Shown: piece after piece, positions 32,820 to 42,026 of the stretch | How positions within the stretch are numbered: the first letter of the stretch is position 1 | Layout of the letters: each line of letters opens with the position of its first letter | NCBI GenBank assembly: GCA_030522415.1 | Contig: CM060105.1 | Coordinates: forward strand, 11,512,206-11,576,205 | From: Channallabes apus | Taxonomy: Eukaryota > Chordata > Actinopteri > Siluriformes > Clariidae | Direction: 5' to 3' | Length of the DNA: 64,000 nt | The notes under the pieces: model-generated | What the model was told of the DNA's origin: nothing | Seen by the model: only the letters and a program-made list of their open reading frames with translations | The model's database searches: none | Position numbers and translations under genes: made by a program

Positions 32820-33192
32820 TGTAACGGTTAACCCCTAGATGGCGCCAGAGCGCCATTTATATTTATGTTGTGTTTTGAGTTGTAGTTTTGTTTTTCGTTC
32901 AGTTGGACTTCAGTTCCCAGTTTGCACCTCGGTCAGGTGACGTAGAAGCTCACCTGAACCGAGGGAAGTTAATTTGATGATTGGGTTATGTTTAGTTCTT
33001 TAAATAGCCTGGCTGGACTCCAGTCAGGCGTCTAGCAACCGTTACTGAAAGTTTAGTTTGTGTTGGAGTGTTTTATGTTTATGTTTTGTTGGATTTAAAA
33101 AATAAAGAACATTGTTAACCGTCAGCTTGCCTCTGCGATCATGCCTCGCCCACACGGCCGACACAGACACAGTAAGGGAAGGAAACGTGACA
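32820..33192 (+). repeat. 5' LTR
   Basis: Starts TGTAACGGTTAACC. It contains a TATA-like tttaaatag near 32998 and AATAAA at 33101..33106, giving a recognisable U3-R-U5 order. An ATG at 33141 opens ORF1 within U5, so the first 17 codons belong to the LTR. The short inverted repeat atggcgc/gcgccat lies near the start. Confidence 0.92.
32927..32965. promoter_or_regulatory. U3 inverted repeat with CRE-like site
   Basis: cctcggtcaggtga faces tcacctgaaccgagg around the centre gtagaagc-type loop, and TGACGTA spans the loop edge. Location upstream of the TATA-like box suggests a transcription-factor or structural element. The same sequence is in the 3' LTR. Confidence 0.4.
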
Positions 33193-34130
33193 GATTGCTA
33201 GACCAACCGAGAGGCATGGCGGAGGATCCCCTCCTGAAGTTTTTTGGGGGGGGCGCAGTGGCCATCTTGCCCGAGCTGGCGAACTGGCGGGACAACGAGG
33301 AGGAGGACTACGGCTGGGATTATAACATCGGGCTGGTAGAGGACGAGGAGGAGATGTACCGCAGCTGCGAGTACAGATTGCTGGAGGAGCAGGAGCACCT
33401 GCGAGAGAGCAGCGAGGAAGAGGAATATGGCGAGTGGGATTATTGCTGGTTGGAGAACGGCAAGGTAGATCTGCTCAAGAGCTGGAAGTACAACCAGCTG
33501 GTAAAACGGGAGCAGGAGCACGTGCGGGAGAGCAGCGAAGAGGGAGAGGGAGAGACACCACGGAGCTGGGAGAGCTGCAGGCTCGCCATTCGGCGAACGC
33601 CATTCAAAGGCGACGCAGCGCGGGGTCACGTGATTCCCCGCACCGGCCGGAAGAGAAGGGCGAGGAAGCCCAAGTACGGCGGTGACGCGGGGGAGAGAGA
33701 ATCCCAGGCAGAGCAGCAGCACAAGGAGCGCATGTGGTGGATTCCGGAGCCGGAGCAGGTGAGAGAAATGCAGGAGCAAGTGAAAGAGCTCCAGCAGCTG
33801 ATCCTCCACTTCCGGGATGGCCGCGAAGCGGTCTCGGAGCTTTCGCCTCTCTCGCCAGACACTCAGCAGCGAGCTAGCGTGTCAGCAGCCGCTGACCGAC
33901 GCACCGCCGCCTTACAGCTTCGAGGACAGCGAGCCAGCATGTCAGCAGCTGCTGTCCGACGCACCCGTTTTACCACCGCCTCCCGGCTTCGAGGACAGCG
34001 AGCCAGCGTATCTACAGCTGCTGTCCGACGCACCCGTCTTACCGCCGCCTTCCAGCTTCGAGGACAGCGAGCCAGCGTGTCTGCAGCTGCTGTCCGACGC
34101 ACCCGTCTTACCGCCGCCTTTCGGCTTTGA
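33141..34130 (+). CDS. Retroelement ORF1, acidic coiled-coil protein
   Basis: 329 codons from an ATG inside the LTR. The start is basic (RPHGRHRHSKGRKRDR), then AILPELANW, then two acidic repeats built around Y..LLEEQEHLRESSEEEE and LVKREQEHVRESSEE at residues about 70..140. A basic stretch (TGRKRRARKPK) follows, and a heptad-like helix, EQVREMQEQVKELQQLI, near residues 205..222. From about residue 225 the frame overlaps ORF2 and reads arginine-rich repeats that look like an out-of-frame version of ORF2. The genuine product may therefore be ORF1's first ~225 residues joined to ORF2. Not recognised as a known Gag; position suggests a Gag-like or derived protein. Confidence 0.6.
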   Translation: MPRPHGRHRHSKGRKRDRLLDQPRGMAEDPLLKFFGGGAVAILPELANWRDNEEEDYGWDYNIGLVEDEEEMYRSCEYRLLEEQEHLRESSEEEEYGEWDYCWLENGKVDLLKSWKYNQLVKREQEHVRESSEEGEGETPRSWESCRLAIRRTPFKGDAARGHVIPRTGRKRRARKPKYGGDAGERESQAEQQHKERMWWIPEPEQVREMQEQVKELQQLILHFRDGREAVSELSPLSPDTQQRASVSAAADRRTAALQLRGQRASMSAAAVRRTRFTTASRLRGQRASVSTAAVRRTRLTAAFQLRGQRASVSAAAVRRTRLTAAFRL

Positions 34131-37100
34131 GGACAGCGAGCCAGCGTGTCTACAGCTGCTGTCCGACACACTCGTTTTACCACCGCCTCCTGGCTTTGAG
34201 AACGACGTTGAGCCGTCGTTGAGCGCCGTGCACGCTCCAACGCTGCAGGAGAGCGCCGTGCACGCTCCAACGCTGCAGGAGAGCGCCGTGCACGCTCCAA
34301 CGCTGCAGGAGAGCGCCGTGCACGCTCCAACGCTGCAGGAGAGCGCCGTGCACGCTCCAAAGCTGCAGGAGAGCGCCGTGCACGCTCCAACGCTGCAGGA
34401 GAGCGCCGTGCACGCTCCAAAGCTGCAGGAGAGCGCCGTGCACGCTCCAACGCTGCAGGAGAGCGCCGTGCACGCTCCAACACTGCAGGAGAGCGCCGTG
34501 CACGCTCCAACGCTGCAGGAGAGCGCCGTGCACGCTCCAACGCTGCAGGAGAGCGCTGTGCACGCTTCAACGATGCGGGAGAACGCCGTGCACGCTCCAA
34601 AGCTGCAGGAGAGCGCAGTGCACGCTCCAACGCTGCAGTTGAGCTCAGTGCACGCTTCAACGCTGCAGGAGAGCGCTGTGCACGCTTCAACGATGCAGGA
34701 GAGCGCCGTGCACGCTCCAACGATGCAGGAGAGCGCCGTGCACGCTCCAACGCTGCAGGAGAGCGCCGTGCACGCTCCAACGCTGCAGGAGAGCGCCGTG
34801 CACGCTCCAACGCTGCAGGAGAGCGCCGTGCACGCTCCAACGCTGCAGGAGAGCGCTGTGCACGCTTCAACGATCCGGGAGAACGCCGTGCACGCTCCAA
34901 AGCTGCAGGAGAGCGCAGTGCACGCTCCAACGCTGCAGTTGAGCTCAGTGCACGCTTCAACGCTGCCGGAGAGCGCTGTGCACGCTTCAACGATGCGGGA
35001 GAACGCTGTGCACGCTCCAACACTGCAGGAGAGCGTCGTGCACGCTCCAACGCCACCTTCCGGCTTCGAGAACAGCGAGCTAGCATGTCAGCAGCCGCTA
35101 TCCCCCGCACATGTTCTGTCACCACCTCCCGGCTTTAAGGAAGCTCCAGGGCCGTCGTCGAGTGCACTGGACGCTCCAACGCCGCTGTTGAGCCCAGCCA
35201 AAGCTCCAACGTCGTCGTCGAGCGCAGTGCACGCTCCAACGCCGCTGTTGAGCTCTGCACAAGCTCCAACGTCGTCGTCGAGCGCAGTGCACGCTCCAAC
35301 GCCGCTGTTGAGCTCTGCACAAGCTCCAACGTCGTCGTCGAGCGCAGTGCACGCTCCAACGCCGCTGTTGAGCTCTGCACAAGCTCCAACGTCGTCGTCG
35401 AGCGCAGTGCACGCTCCAACGCCGCTGTTGAGCTCTGCACAAGCTCCAACGTCGTCGTCGAGCGCAGTGCACGCTCCAACGCCGCTGTTGAGCTCTGCAC
35501 AAGCTCCAACGTCGTCGTCGAGCGCAGTGCACGCTCCAACGTTGTCGTCGAGCGCAGGGCACGCTCCAACGTTGTCGTCGAGCGCAGTGCACGCTCCAAC
35601 GTTGTCGTCGAGCGCAGTGCACGCTCCAACGTTGTCGTCGAGCGCAGTGCACGCTCCAACGTTGTCGTCGAGCGCAGTGCACGCTCCAACGTTGTCGTCG
35701 AGCGCAGTGCACGCTCCAACGTTGTCGTCGAGCGCAGTGCACGCTCCAACGTTGTCGTCGAGCGCAGTGCACGCTCCAACGTTGTCGTCGAGCGCAGTGC
35801 ACGCTCCAACGTTGTCGTCGAGCGCAGTGCACGCTCCAACACTGCCGTCGAGCTCTGCACAAGCTCCAACGTTGTCGTCGAGCGCAGTGCACGCTCCCAC
35901 GCCGTCTCCGAGCGCAGTGACCGCTCCCACGCCGTCTACGAGCGCAGTGACCGCTCCCACGCCGTCTCCGAGCGCAGTGACCGCTCCCACGCCGTCTCCG
36001 AGCGCAGTGACCGCTCCCACGCCGTCTATGAGCGCAGTGACCGCTCCCACGCCGTCTCCGAGCGCAGTGACCGCTCCCACGCCGTCTCCGAGCGCAGTGA
36101 CCGCTCCCACGCCGTCTCCGAGCGCAGTGACCGCTCCCACGCCGTCTACGAGCGCAGTGACCGCTCCCACGCCGTCTACGAGCGCAGTGACCGCTCCCAC
36201 GCCGTCTCCGAGCGCAGTGACCGCTCCCACGCCGTCTCCGAGCGCAGTGACCGCTCCCACGCCGTCTCCGAGCGCAGTGACCGCTCCCACGCCGTCTCCG
36301 AGCGCAGTGACCGCTCCCACGCCGTCTCCGAGCGCAGTGACCGCTCCCACGCCGTCTACGAGCGCAGTGTCCGCTCCCACGCCGTCTCCGAGCGCAGTGA
36401 CCGCTCCCACGCCGTCTCCGAGCGCAGTGACCGCTCCCACGCCGTCTCCGAGCGCAGTGACCGCTCCCACGCCGTCTACGAGCGCAGTGACCGCTCCCAC
36501 GCCGTCTCCGAGCGCAGTGACCGCTCCCACGCCGTCTCCGAGCGCAGTGACCGCTCCCACGCCGTCTACGTGCGCAGTGACCGCTCCCACGCCTGCGTCG
36601 AGCGCAGTGACCGCTCCAACGCCTGCGTCGAGCGCAGTGACCGCTCCAACGCCTGCGTCGAGCGCTTCTCCAGCTCAGCAGCAGCCGAGCGCTTCTCCAG
36701 CCCTGCCGCCGCCGAGCGTTTCTCCAGATCTGCAGCAGCAGAGCGCTTCTCCAGCTCAGCAGCAGCCGAGCACGCTTCCAGCTCAGCAGCAGCCGAGCAC
36801 GCTTCCAGCTCTACAGCAGCCGAGCACTTTTCCAGCCCTGCAGCCGCCGAGCACGCTTCCAGCTCAGCAGCATCCGAGCACGCTTCCAGCTCAGCAGCAT
36901 CCGAGCACGCTTCCAGCTCAGCAGCATCCGAGCACGCTTCCAGCTCAGCAGCATCCGAGCACGCTTCCAGCTCTGCAGCATCCGAGCGCTTCTCCAGCTC
37001 TGCAGCATCCGAGCACTTCTCCAGCTCTGCAGCAGCCGAGCGCTTCTCCAGCTCTGCAGCAGCCGAGCACGCTTCCAGCTCTGCAGCAGCCGAGCACTTC

Positions 37101-37266
37101 TCCAGCTCTGCAGCCGCCGAGCACGCTTCCAGCCCAGCAGCCGCAGAGCATGCCTCCAGCCCCGTCACCCAGCCTCCTGGATAGGAGGCTAAAGGTAGAA
37201 CATTGGGTTGGGTGTCCGGGGCCTCCGGTGATGCTCCAGGAGGAGCATTTTTTAGAGGGGGGGTAA
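33817..37266 (+). CDS. Retroelement ORF2, giant tandem-repeat protein
   Basis: 1149 codons, in the +1 frame relative to ORF1 and overlapping it by 314 nt. Bounded upstream by a TGA at 33799..33801, so a switch from ORF1 must occur after that. Order of repeats: five 25-residue units (EDSEPACLQLLSDAPVLPPP); about 27 ten-residue AVHAPTLQES units; six 20-residue units ending AQAPTSSSS; about 12 AVHAPTLSSS units; about 26 AVTAPTPSPS units; then about 18 nine-residue SPALQQPSA units. The unique tail RRLKVEHWVGCPG follows, and TAA abuts the 3' LTR. Pro, Ala, Ser and Thr-rich, so probably disordered. No signal peptide, membrane segment or enzyme motif. Function unknown. Confidence 0.6.
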   Translation: MAAKRSRSFRLSRQTLSSELACQQPLTDAPPPYSFEDSEPACQQLLSDAPVLPPPPGFEDSEPAYLQLLSDAPVLPPPSSFEDSEPACLQLLSDAPVLPPPFGFEDSEPACLQLLSDTLVLPPPPGFENDVEPSLSAVHAPTLQESAVHAPTLQESAVHAPTLQESAVHAPTLQESAVHAPKLQESAVHAPTLQESAVHAPKLQESAVHAPTLQESAVHAPTLQESAVHAPTLQESAVHAPTLQESAVHASTMRENAVHAPKLQESAVHAPTLQLSSVHASTLQESAVHASTMQESAVHAPTMQESAVHAPTLQESAVHAPTLQESAVHAPTLQESAVHAPTLQESAVHASTIRENAVHAPKLQESAVHAPTLQLSSVHASTLPESAVHASTMRENAVHAPTLQESVVHAPTPPSGFENSELACQQPLSPAHVLSPPPGFKEAPGPSSSALDAPTPLLSPAKAPTSSSSAVHAPTPLLSSAQAPTSSSSAVHAPTPLLSSAQAPTSSSSAVHAPTPLLSSAQAPTSSSSAVHAPTPLLSSAQAPTSSSSAVHAPTPLLSSAQAPTSSSSAVHAPTLSSSAGHAPTLSSSAVHAPTLSSSAVHAPTLSSSAVHAPTLSSSAVHAPTLSSSAVHAPTLSSSAVHAPTLSSSAVHAPTLSSSAVHAPTLSSSAVHAPTLPSSSAQAPTLSSSAVHAPTPSPSAVTAPTPSTSAVTAPTPSPSAVTAPTPSPSAVTAPTPSMSAVTAPTPSPSAVTAPTPSPSAVTAPTPSPSAVTAPTPSTSAVTAPTPSTSAVTAPTPSPSAVTAPTPSPSAVTAPTPSPSAVTAPTPSPSAVTAPTPSPSAVTAPTPSTSAVSAPTPSPSAVTAPTPSPSAVTAPTPSPSAVTAPTPSTSAVTAPTPSPSAVTAPTPSPSAVTAPTPSTCAVTAPTPASSAVTAPTPASSAVTAPTPASSASPAQQQPSASPALPPPSVSPDLQQQSASPAQQQPSTLPAQQQPSTLPALQQPSTFPALQPPSTLPAQQHPSTLPAQQHPSTLPAQQHPSTLPAQQHPSTLPALQHPSASPALQHPSTSPALQQPSASPALQQPSTLPALQQPSTSPALQPPSTLPAQQPQSMPPAPSPSLLDRRLKVEHWVGCPGPPVMLQEEHFLEGG
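34222..37165 (+). repeat. Coding minisatellite arrays (30-, 60- and 27-bp units)
   Basis: Every unit length is a multiple of three. A higher-order period of 300 bp is visible in the first array: the variant block with cacgcttcaacgat recurs from 34561 at 34861. Unit variants are intermixed (tctccg, tctacg, tctatg at 35890..36570), as expected from unequal exchange or strand slippage. Confidence 0.9.
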
Positions 37267-37639
37267 TGTAACGGTTAACCCCTAGATGGCGCCAGAGCGC
37301 CATTTATATTTATGTTGTGTTTTGAGTTGTAGTTTTGTTTTTCGTTCAGTTGGACTTCAGTTCCCAGTTTGCACCTCGGTCAGGTGACGTAGAAGCTCAC
37401 CTGAACCGAGGGAAGTTAATTTGATGATTGGGTTATGTTTAGTTCTTTAAATAGCCTGGCTGGACTCCAGTCAGGCGTCTAGCAACCGTTACTGAAAGTT
37501 TAGTTTGTGTTGGAGTGTTTTATGTTTATGTTTTGTTGGATTTAAAAAATAAAGAACATTGTTAACCGTCAGCTTGCCTCTGCGATCATGCCTCGCCCAC
37601 ACGGCCGACACAGACACAGTAAGGGAAGGAAACGTGACA
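37267..37639 (+). repeat. 3' LTR
   Basis: Reads the same as 32820..33192 throughout as far as I can see by eye. Followed by GTTGT (37640..37644 region), the target duplication. Confidence 0.92.
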
Positions 37640-37644
37640 GTTGT

Positions 37645-38445
37645 ACGCAGTCATAGGACATGGAAATGTCCTACATAAGGCAGTATTTTAGCCACCTGGA
37701 ACTAGCTTGTTTGCGCTGAATAACATTACCGATAGCAGTGTTATAAGCTAACCAAAATGGAGCCAAATACATATTAGCAACCATAATCTAAAGCTATCCA
37801 AAACAAGGTGAATATAAACATCTGTAAACTCCATAAGGCATTAGCTTAGCCACCGGGAAATATCATGTTTGTGCTACATGAGGCAGCATGTTAGCATGAT
37901 TTACCTAAACTATATAAATGGCATTGAAAGCCAATGTGTCACACAAGCTGACAAGAGCTAGCTGTAGTGAGGAAAATATTTACTAATATTAGTTTAATAT
38001 TATCAGAATAAGAGTTATATAAGACTTAATAACTTACCCAGTGTAGCATGGGTCTATTCTCTGTTCAAAATGCTCCCGTTCGTCGTCGAGTCACACAGTC
38101 TTCTTCTGAGGTAAATGTAAACTCCTCCCACTTTCCAGGACATTCTGAGTTTCCTCGGATGTGTAAGCGCGTGCCATCTTCCAAAACGTGCAGAAAACTC
38201 ACTGAATCTGAATGTTTTCAAACCTGTCTCTCTGTGTTCGTTTTTCATGCCGGTGTCCGGGGGACATGGCCTAGTATGTAAATTACCCGGACTGATTTCC
38301 GTGTGATTGGCATGTGGGCGTGTCCTTCCTCGGGTTATTAGCAGATAAGTGCGACAGAAATTCTGTGCCTCTCCTTGGTTTCACACGGATTGCATAAACT
38401 GAGAATATTTGTTTTCAATGTGACTTGAAATTGCTTTCAATGTGA
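37645..38445 (-). repeat. Divergent piggyBac fragment, part 1
   Basis: The sequence at 38380..38427, reverse-complemented, matches 28015..28090 of the piggyBac derivative. At 38050..38110 it matches the acidic first exon (DDEREHFEQRID beside EERLYFEQRLD). The remainder, 37645..38040, holds two diverged copies of a ttagccacc-containing stretch and no gene. ACTTG at 38423..38427 is the L2 copy 3 target duplication; 38428..38445 is filler resembling the preceding 18 bases. Confidence 0.6.
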
Positions 38446-40680
38446 TTTAGGCCTCATCACAGCACAGAAACAGCACTCGTTAAAGTAGTAAATTACCTCC
38501 TATTGGCCTCTGATCAGGGTTGTGTAACTATGCTTGTATTACTCGACCTCAGTGCAGCTTTTGACACTATTGATCATGCTATTCTTCTTCACAGATTAGA
38601 AAATGTAGTAGGAATTAAGGGTACAGCCCTCTCCTGGCTCAGATCCTATTTGACCGATCGTTATCAGTTTGTAGACTTAAATGGTGATTATTCTGCATGT
38701 TCTCTAGTGGAGTTTGGCGTTCCGCAGGGTTCAGTTTTAGGCCCACTGCTTTTTTCCCTTTACATGCTTCCTCTGGGCAACATAATCCGTAAGCATGGTA
38801 TTAGTTTTCATTGTTATGCTGACGACACACAGCTATACGTCTCAACAAAACCTGATGAGAAAAAACATCTTACTAAAGTTGAGCAATGTGTGCAGGACAT
38901 AAGAAATTGGATGCTAATTAACTTCCTTCTGCTTAATCCGGATAAGACAGAAGTTCTAGTCATAGGACCGCATACAGCTAGAAGTAAAATCTTAGATCAC
39001 ACCGTAACTTTAGATGGCCTTTCTGTTCCATCAAGTGCAACAGTAAAAGACCTCGGCGTGATTATAGATTCCAGCCTTTCATTTGAAGCTCATGTAGATA
39101 ATATCACCAGGATAGCATTCTTTGACCTCAGAAATATTGCCAAGATAAGAAATATATTGTCGCTAAACGATGCAGAAAAACTAGTTCATGCTTTTATCAC
39201 TTCTAGGTTGGACTATTGTAATGCCTTACTGTCTGGTTGTTCAGTTAGGTGCATAAACAAGCTTCAGCTAGTCCAGAATGTAGTAGCGAGAGTCCTCACT
39301 AGAACCAGAAGATATGAGCACATCACCCCTATCCTATCTTCACTACATTGGCTCCCTGTGAAATTTCGCATTGATTTTAAAATACTACTCTTAACATATA
39401 AAGCATTAAATGGTCTCGCGCCGCAGTATCTGAGCGAATTGCTAGTGTCTTACGATCCGCCACGCCTACTTCGGTCAAAGGATGCAGGCTGCTTGTCAGT
39501 ACCGCGTATTATGAAAACTACAGCTGGGGGCAGAGCTTTTTCTTACAAAGCCCCAAAATTATGGAATAGTCTTCCAAATAGTGTTCGGGACTCAGACACA
39601 GTCTCAGTGTTTAAGTCTAGGCTCAAAACCTATTTATTTAGCCAAGCATTTTTATAAATAGATTTGCCTTAGGTAAAGGAGCAGATCTGGGGGACTCATG
39701 GACATAGAGTATTATGGTGAACTGGTATGTTTAGATGCTGTCTTCCTCAGTCTCATTTGATCACTCAGGTTTGTTGACGGTGAGGTGATTGTTTGCTTTA
39801 CATCTCAGGGAGCCCTCATGTTTGTGTTTCCTTCTGGCTCTCCCTTTTAGTTATGCTGTCATAGTTAGTCCTGCCGGAGTCCCTGCTTGCACTCTACAGT
39901 AAATATACATTCACATTAGACATTGTGACTGTGATCATACCTAATTGCAATTTCTCCTCCTCTTCTCTTTCTCCCCTCTTTCTCTTTCCTCTCTCCCCCC
40001 CATCTCCCCCTTTCACTCTTTCTCTCTCTCTCTCTCTGTCGAGCTACACATGTCATCCCTGAGCTGCCAGTGATCCAGACTCCCTCTGCCCTCCGGACCT
40101 GTCTGATCCATCCTGGTGCCCCGTTTCTGGTTGGAGGTCTCGTCGCATGGATGCCCCGTGTGTCTCTTTGGGATGCGTCTGGTGTCTGGGGATGATTCTA
40201 TCTACTTAGAAGATGGTTCTGACCTCGACTGGTGTTAGCAGCTGTTTCTCTGAGGACTTGACAATTCGATAGTTCAGGACTGGAACTTTCTACAAGTCTA
40301 TCTGAGTCTCCAATAACTACTGGACTCCATTTTACACCAACTATTATAACATCAATTAACATAAACTATTATAGCTGAACCTAACACTTAACACTGTATA
40401 AATCCAGATAATTTCCTGCTATCTGTTTCACCCAGATGAGGATGGGTTCCCTGTTGAGTCTGGTTCCTCTCAAGGTTTCTTCCTATTACCATCTCAGGGA
40501 GTTTTTCCTTGCCACTGTCGCCCTCGGGCTTGCTCACCAGGGACTATCTAATCATACTGATTCATACACATTCACATTCCATACAAACTTAAATAATTCT
40601 TTTGATTGTGTAAAGCTGTTTTGAGACAATGTCAATTGTTAAAAGCGCTATACAAATAAAACTGAATTGAACTGAATTGA
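38446..40680 (+). mobile_element. L2-clade LINE, copy 3, 5'-truncated
   Basis: Begins in the middle of the reverse transcriptase and runs to the gaattgaact tail. ACTTG flanks it (38423..38427 and 40681..40685). The uninterrupted site is in the piggyBac derivative near 28005..28025. It has a longer 3' UTR than copies 1 and 2, including a CT-rich tract at 39955..40040, and is clearly a different L2 subfamily. Confidence 0.85.
38449..39657 (+). pseudogene. L2 ORF2 fragment (RT palm to C-terminus)
   Basis: About 402 codons open from [12 protein letters not shown] to the stop, with [23 protein letters not shown] and the catalytic CYADDTQLY. The endonuclease and the RT fingers are missing through 5' truncation. 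Roughly two thirds of residues agree with copies 1 and 2. The frame is intact but has no start or promoter, so it is a dead-on-arrival copy. Confidence 0.88.
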
Positions 40681-40685
40681 ACTTG

Positions 40686-41007
40686 CATCATTTAAAAGTA
40701 GACACTTTAAGCTTTCTATAGATATATTTCTAATTTCAGTTAATTTTAGTGACGTGTTTCAAAAAGACTTTCACGGAGACTGAGGTTTCATATATGTGCA
40801 TATATTCTCATATACTGTATGTGGGCAATTAGGATACCAATTTCATGTGTTCACACATAAGGTTCTTGCATTTTTTTGTGTTAGTTCTTAGTTATTGCCT
40901 TGATAATAGAAAATATGAGCTAGGCATCATGTATGACAATTGCCAAAGTGAGATATGAGCTAAAATGACCAGATCCTGCCATAGGAGACATATCTTGTAT
41001 GTACATA
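40686..41007. repeat. Divergent piggyBac fragment, part 2, and spacer
   Basis: 40686..40790 is the inverse of about 27895..28010 (gacgtgtttcaaaaag, catttaaaagtagac) and continues part 1 across L2 copy 3. No piggyBac terminus is visible. 40800..41005 is AT-rich with nothing I recognise. Confidence 0.55.
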
Positions 41008-41961
41008 CAGTGGTTACAAAATCGGAGCGTCGTATTTAACGTCGCCGCCGCATTACGGCATGTGCATTTGCTGTGCATTTGCTGGCTTTTACCACTGAGT
41101 GGCGCTATATAACTACAGACTGACGCCTCATGCCTTAGTTCATTCTCTGCTTCATTAATGAGATGCGTCCCATTAAGTAATACACGTAGTAGCCGATAAC
41201 ATCAAGTGAAACACTGTAGTTGACCAAATTCATAATCACAGTACTATAATTACAGTACAAATGTAGAATTCAAATTAAATCAAATCTTAAGATCAAATTT
41301 AAGCACAATAAATATTAACACAGTGAGCCTTTAGATTTTATCACGTGTAATTAGAAAAGAAGTGTGTAGGGTTTTATTTAAATATAAATTTCTAAACCAA
41401 TAAGATCAAATAACACCAAGTTATTATTATAACAGGCTTACTTCGTCACTTATCAAAGAAGTACACTTGCTTTCAAAGAAGTCGAGTGGCTTATTAACGT
41501 CTCTGGGGTGCATTGTTTCTAAGTGGCCGCTTGGTGTAGCGGTTAGAATGCTCAACCAGAGATCTACAAAGCGCCGGTTCGAATCCCAAGTGATGTTTTA
41601 AAATTGTTTTATTCTAAAACTAATTAAAATGTTTTAAGTGCGCTTCAGGTAGAGTCTTATAAAAGCTATGTAGACTTATATAGTTTTATTATATATTTTT
41701 TGCACATTAATCTGAGTCCTCATCTGTTAGATCTGTTTAGTTTTTTTTTTCCAGCCGGCACAAATGCGCGGCTCCATCCCTTTCCCGCCTATTCAGGGAG
41801 CCTACGGAGTGAGCGATTAACCATAGTCGAATCGATTGGTGTGCGTCCAACTCACGTTACTCGTGAGCCGGCCTATTCATGCCAGCTGGTGATAATTAAC
41901 GTTAATATGATCTCGGGCTTGCTCATGATGTATAGAGTGATAAAAAAAACTATCTAACGCG
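41008..41961 (+). repeat. Single foldback-family arm
   Basis: Starts CAGTGGTTAC after TA, then diverges to 41340. From there it follows the left arm of 19060..24643 closely, including tRNA-like sequence 1 and the block cgcctattcaggg. It stops at the sequence that precedes the missing second half, where large-element sequence begins. No inverted partner is present nearby. Confidence 0.65.
41523..41596 (+). other. tRNA-like sequence 1, third copy
   Basis: Box A-like TGGTGTAGCGG and box B GGTTCGAATCC. Its box B is intact, unlike the GGTTTGAATCC of the other two copies, so this one is nearer the source sequence. Confidence 0.5.
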
Positions 41962-42026
41962 TGTTAGAAAACATAATTTCCTGCATTTTTTTCTGCTTCA
42001 GGAGTCAGTCTGTTCTGAGACAGTGA

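Larger units (their letters stand above)
32820..37639 (+). mobile_element. Non-autonomous LTR retrotransposon encoding repeat protein
   Basis: Two 373-bp LTRs (TG...CA) that look identical, flanked by a perfect 5-bp duplication GTTGT. A purine tract (agaggggggg) with TAA lies directly before the 3' LTR. The 4.07-kb interior has no protease, reverse transcriptase, RNase H or integrase motif in any frame. Instead it holds two overlapping ORFs. It resembles a LARD-type derivative that must use another element's enzymes. No TGG-type tRNA primer site follows the 5' LTR. A 5-bp duplication fits Ty3/gypsy, BEL or retrovirus-like integrases. Confidence 0.88.

Noticed and set aside
35088..36590. 500-codon open frame on the minus strand across the repeat array, and similar antisense frames at 33863..35125 and 35119..35892
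   Set aside because: A tandem unit whose length is a multiple of three and contains no stop in a frame stays open in that frame for the whole array. These are shadows of ORF2.
34222..37165. Possible CRISPR array (regular short repeats)
   Set aside because: Units are head-to-tail with no unique spacers, in a eukaryotic retroelement; it is a coding minisatellite.
33141..37266. Host mucin-like or proline-rich structural gene
   Set aside because: The frames lie between matching LTRs with a 5-bp target duplication and polypurine tract, and ORF1 starts inside the LTR; there is no signal peptide.
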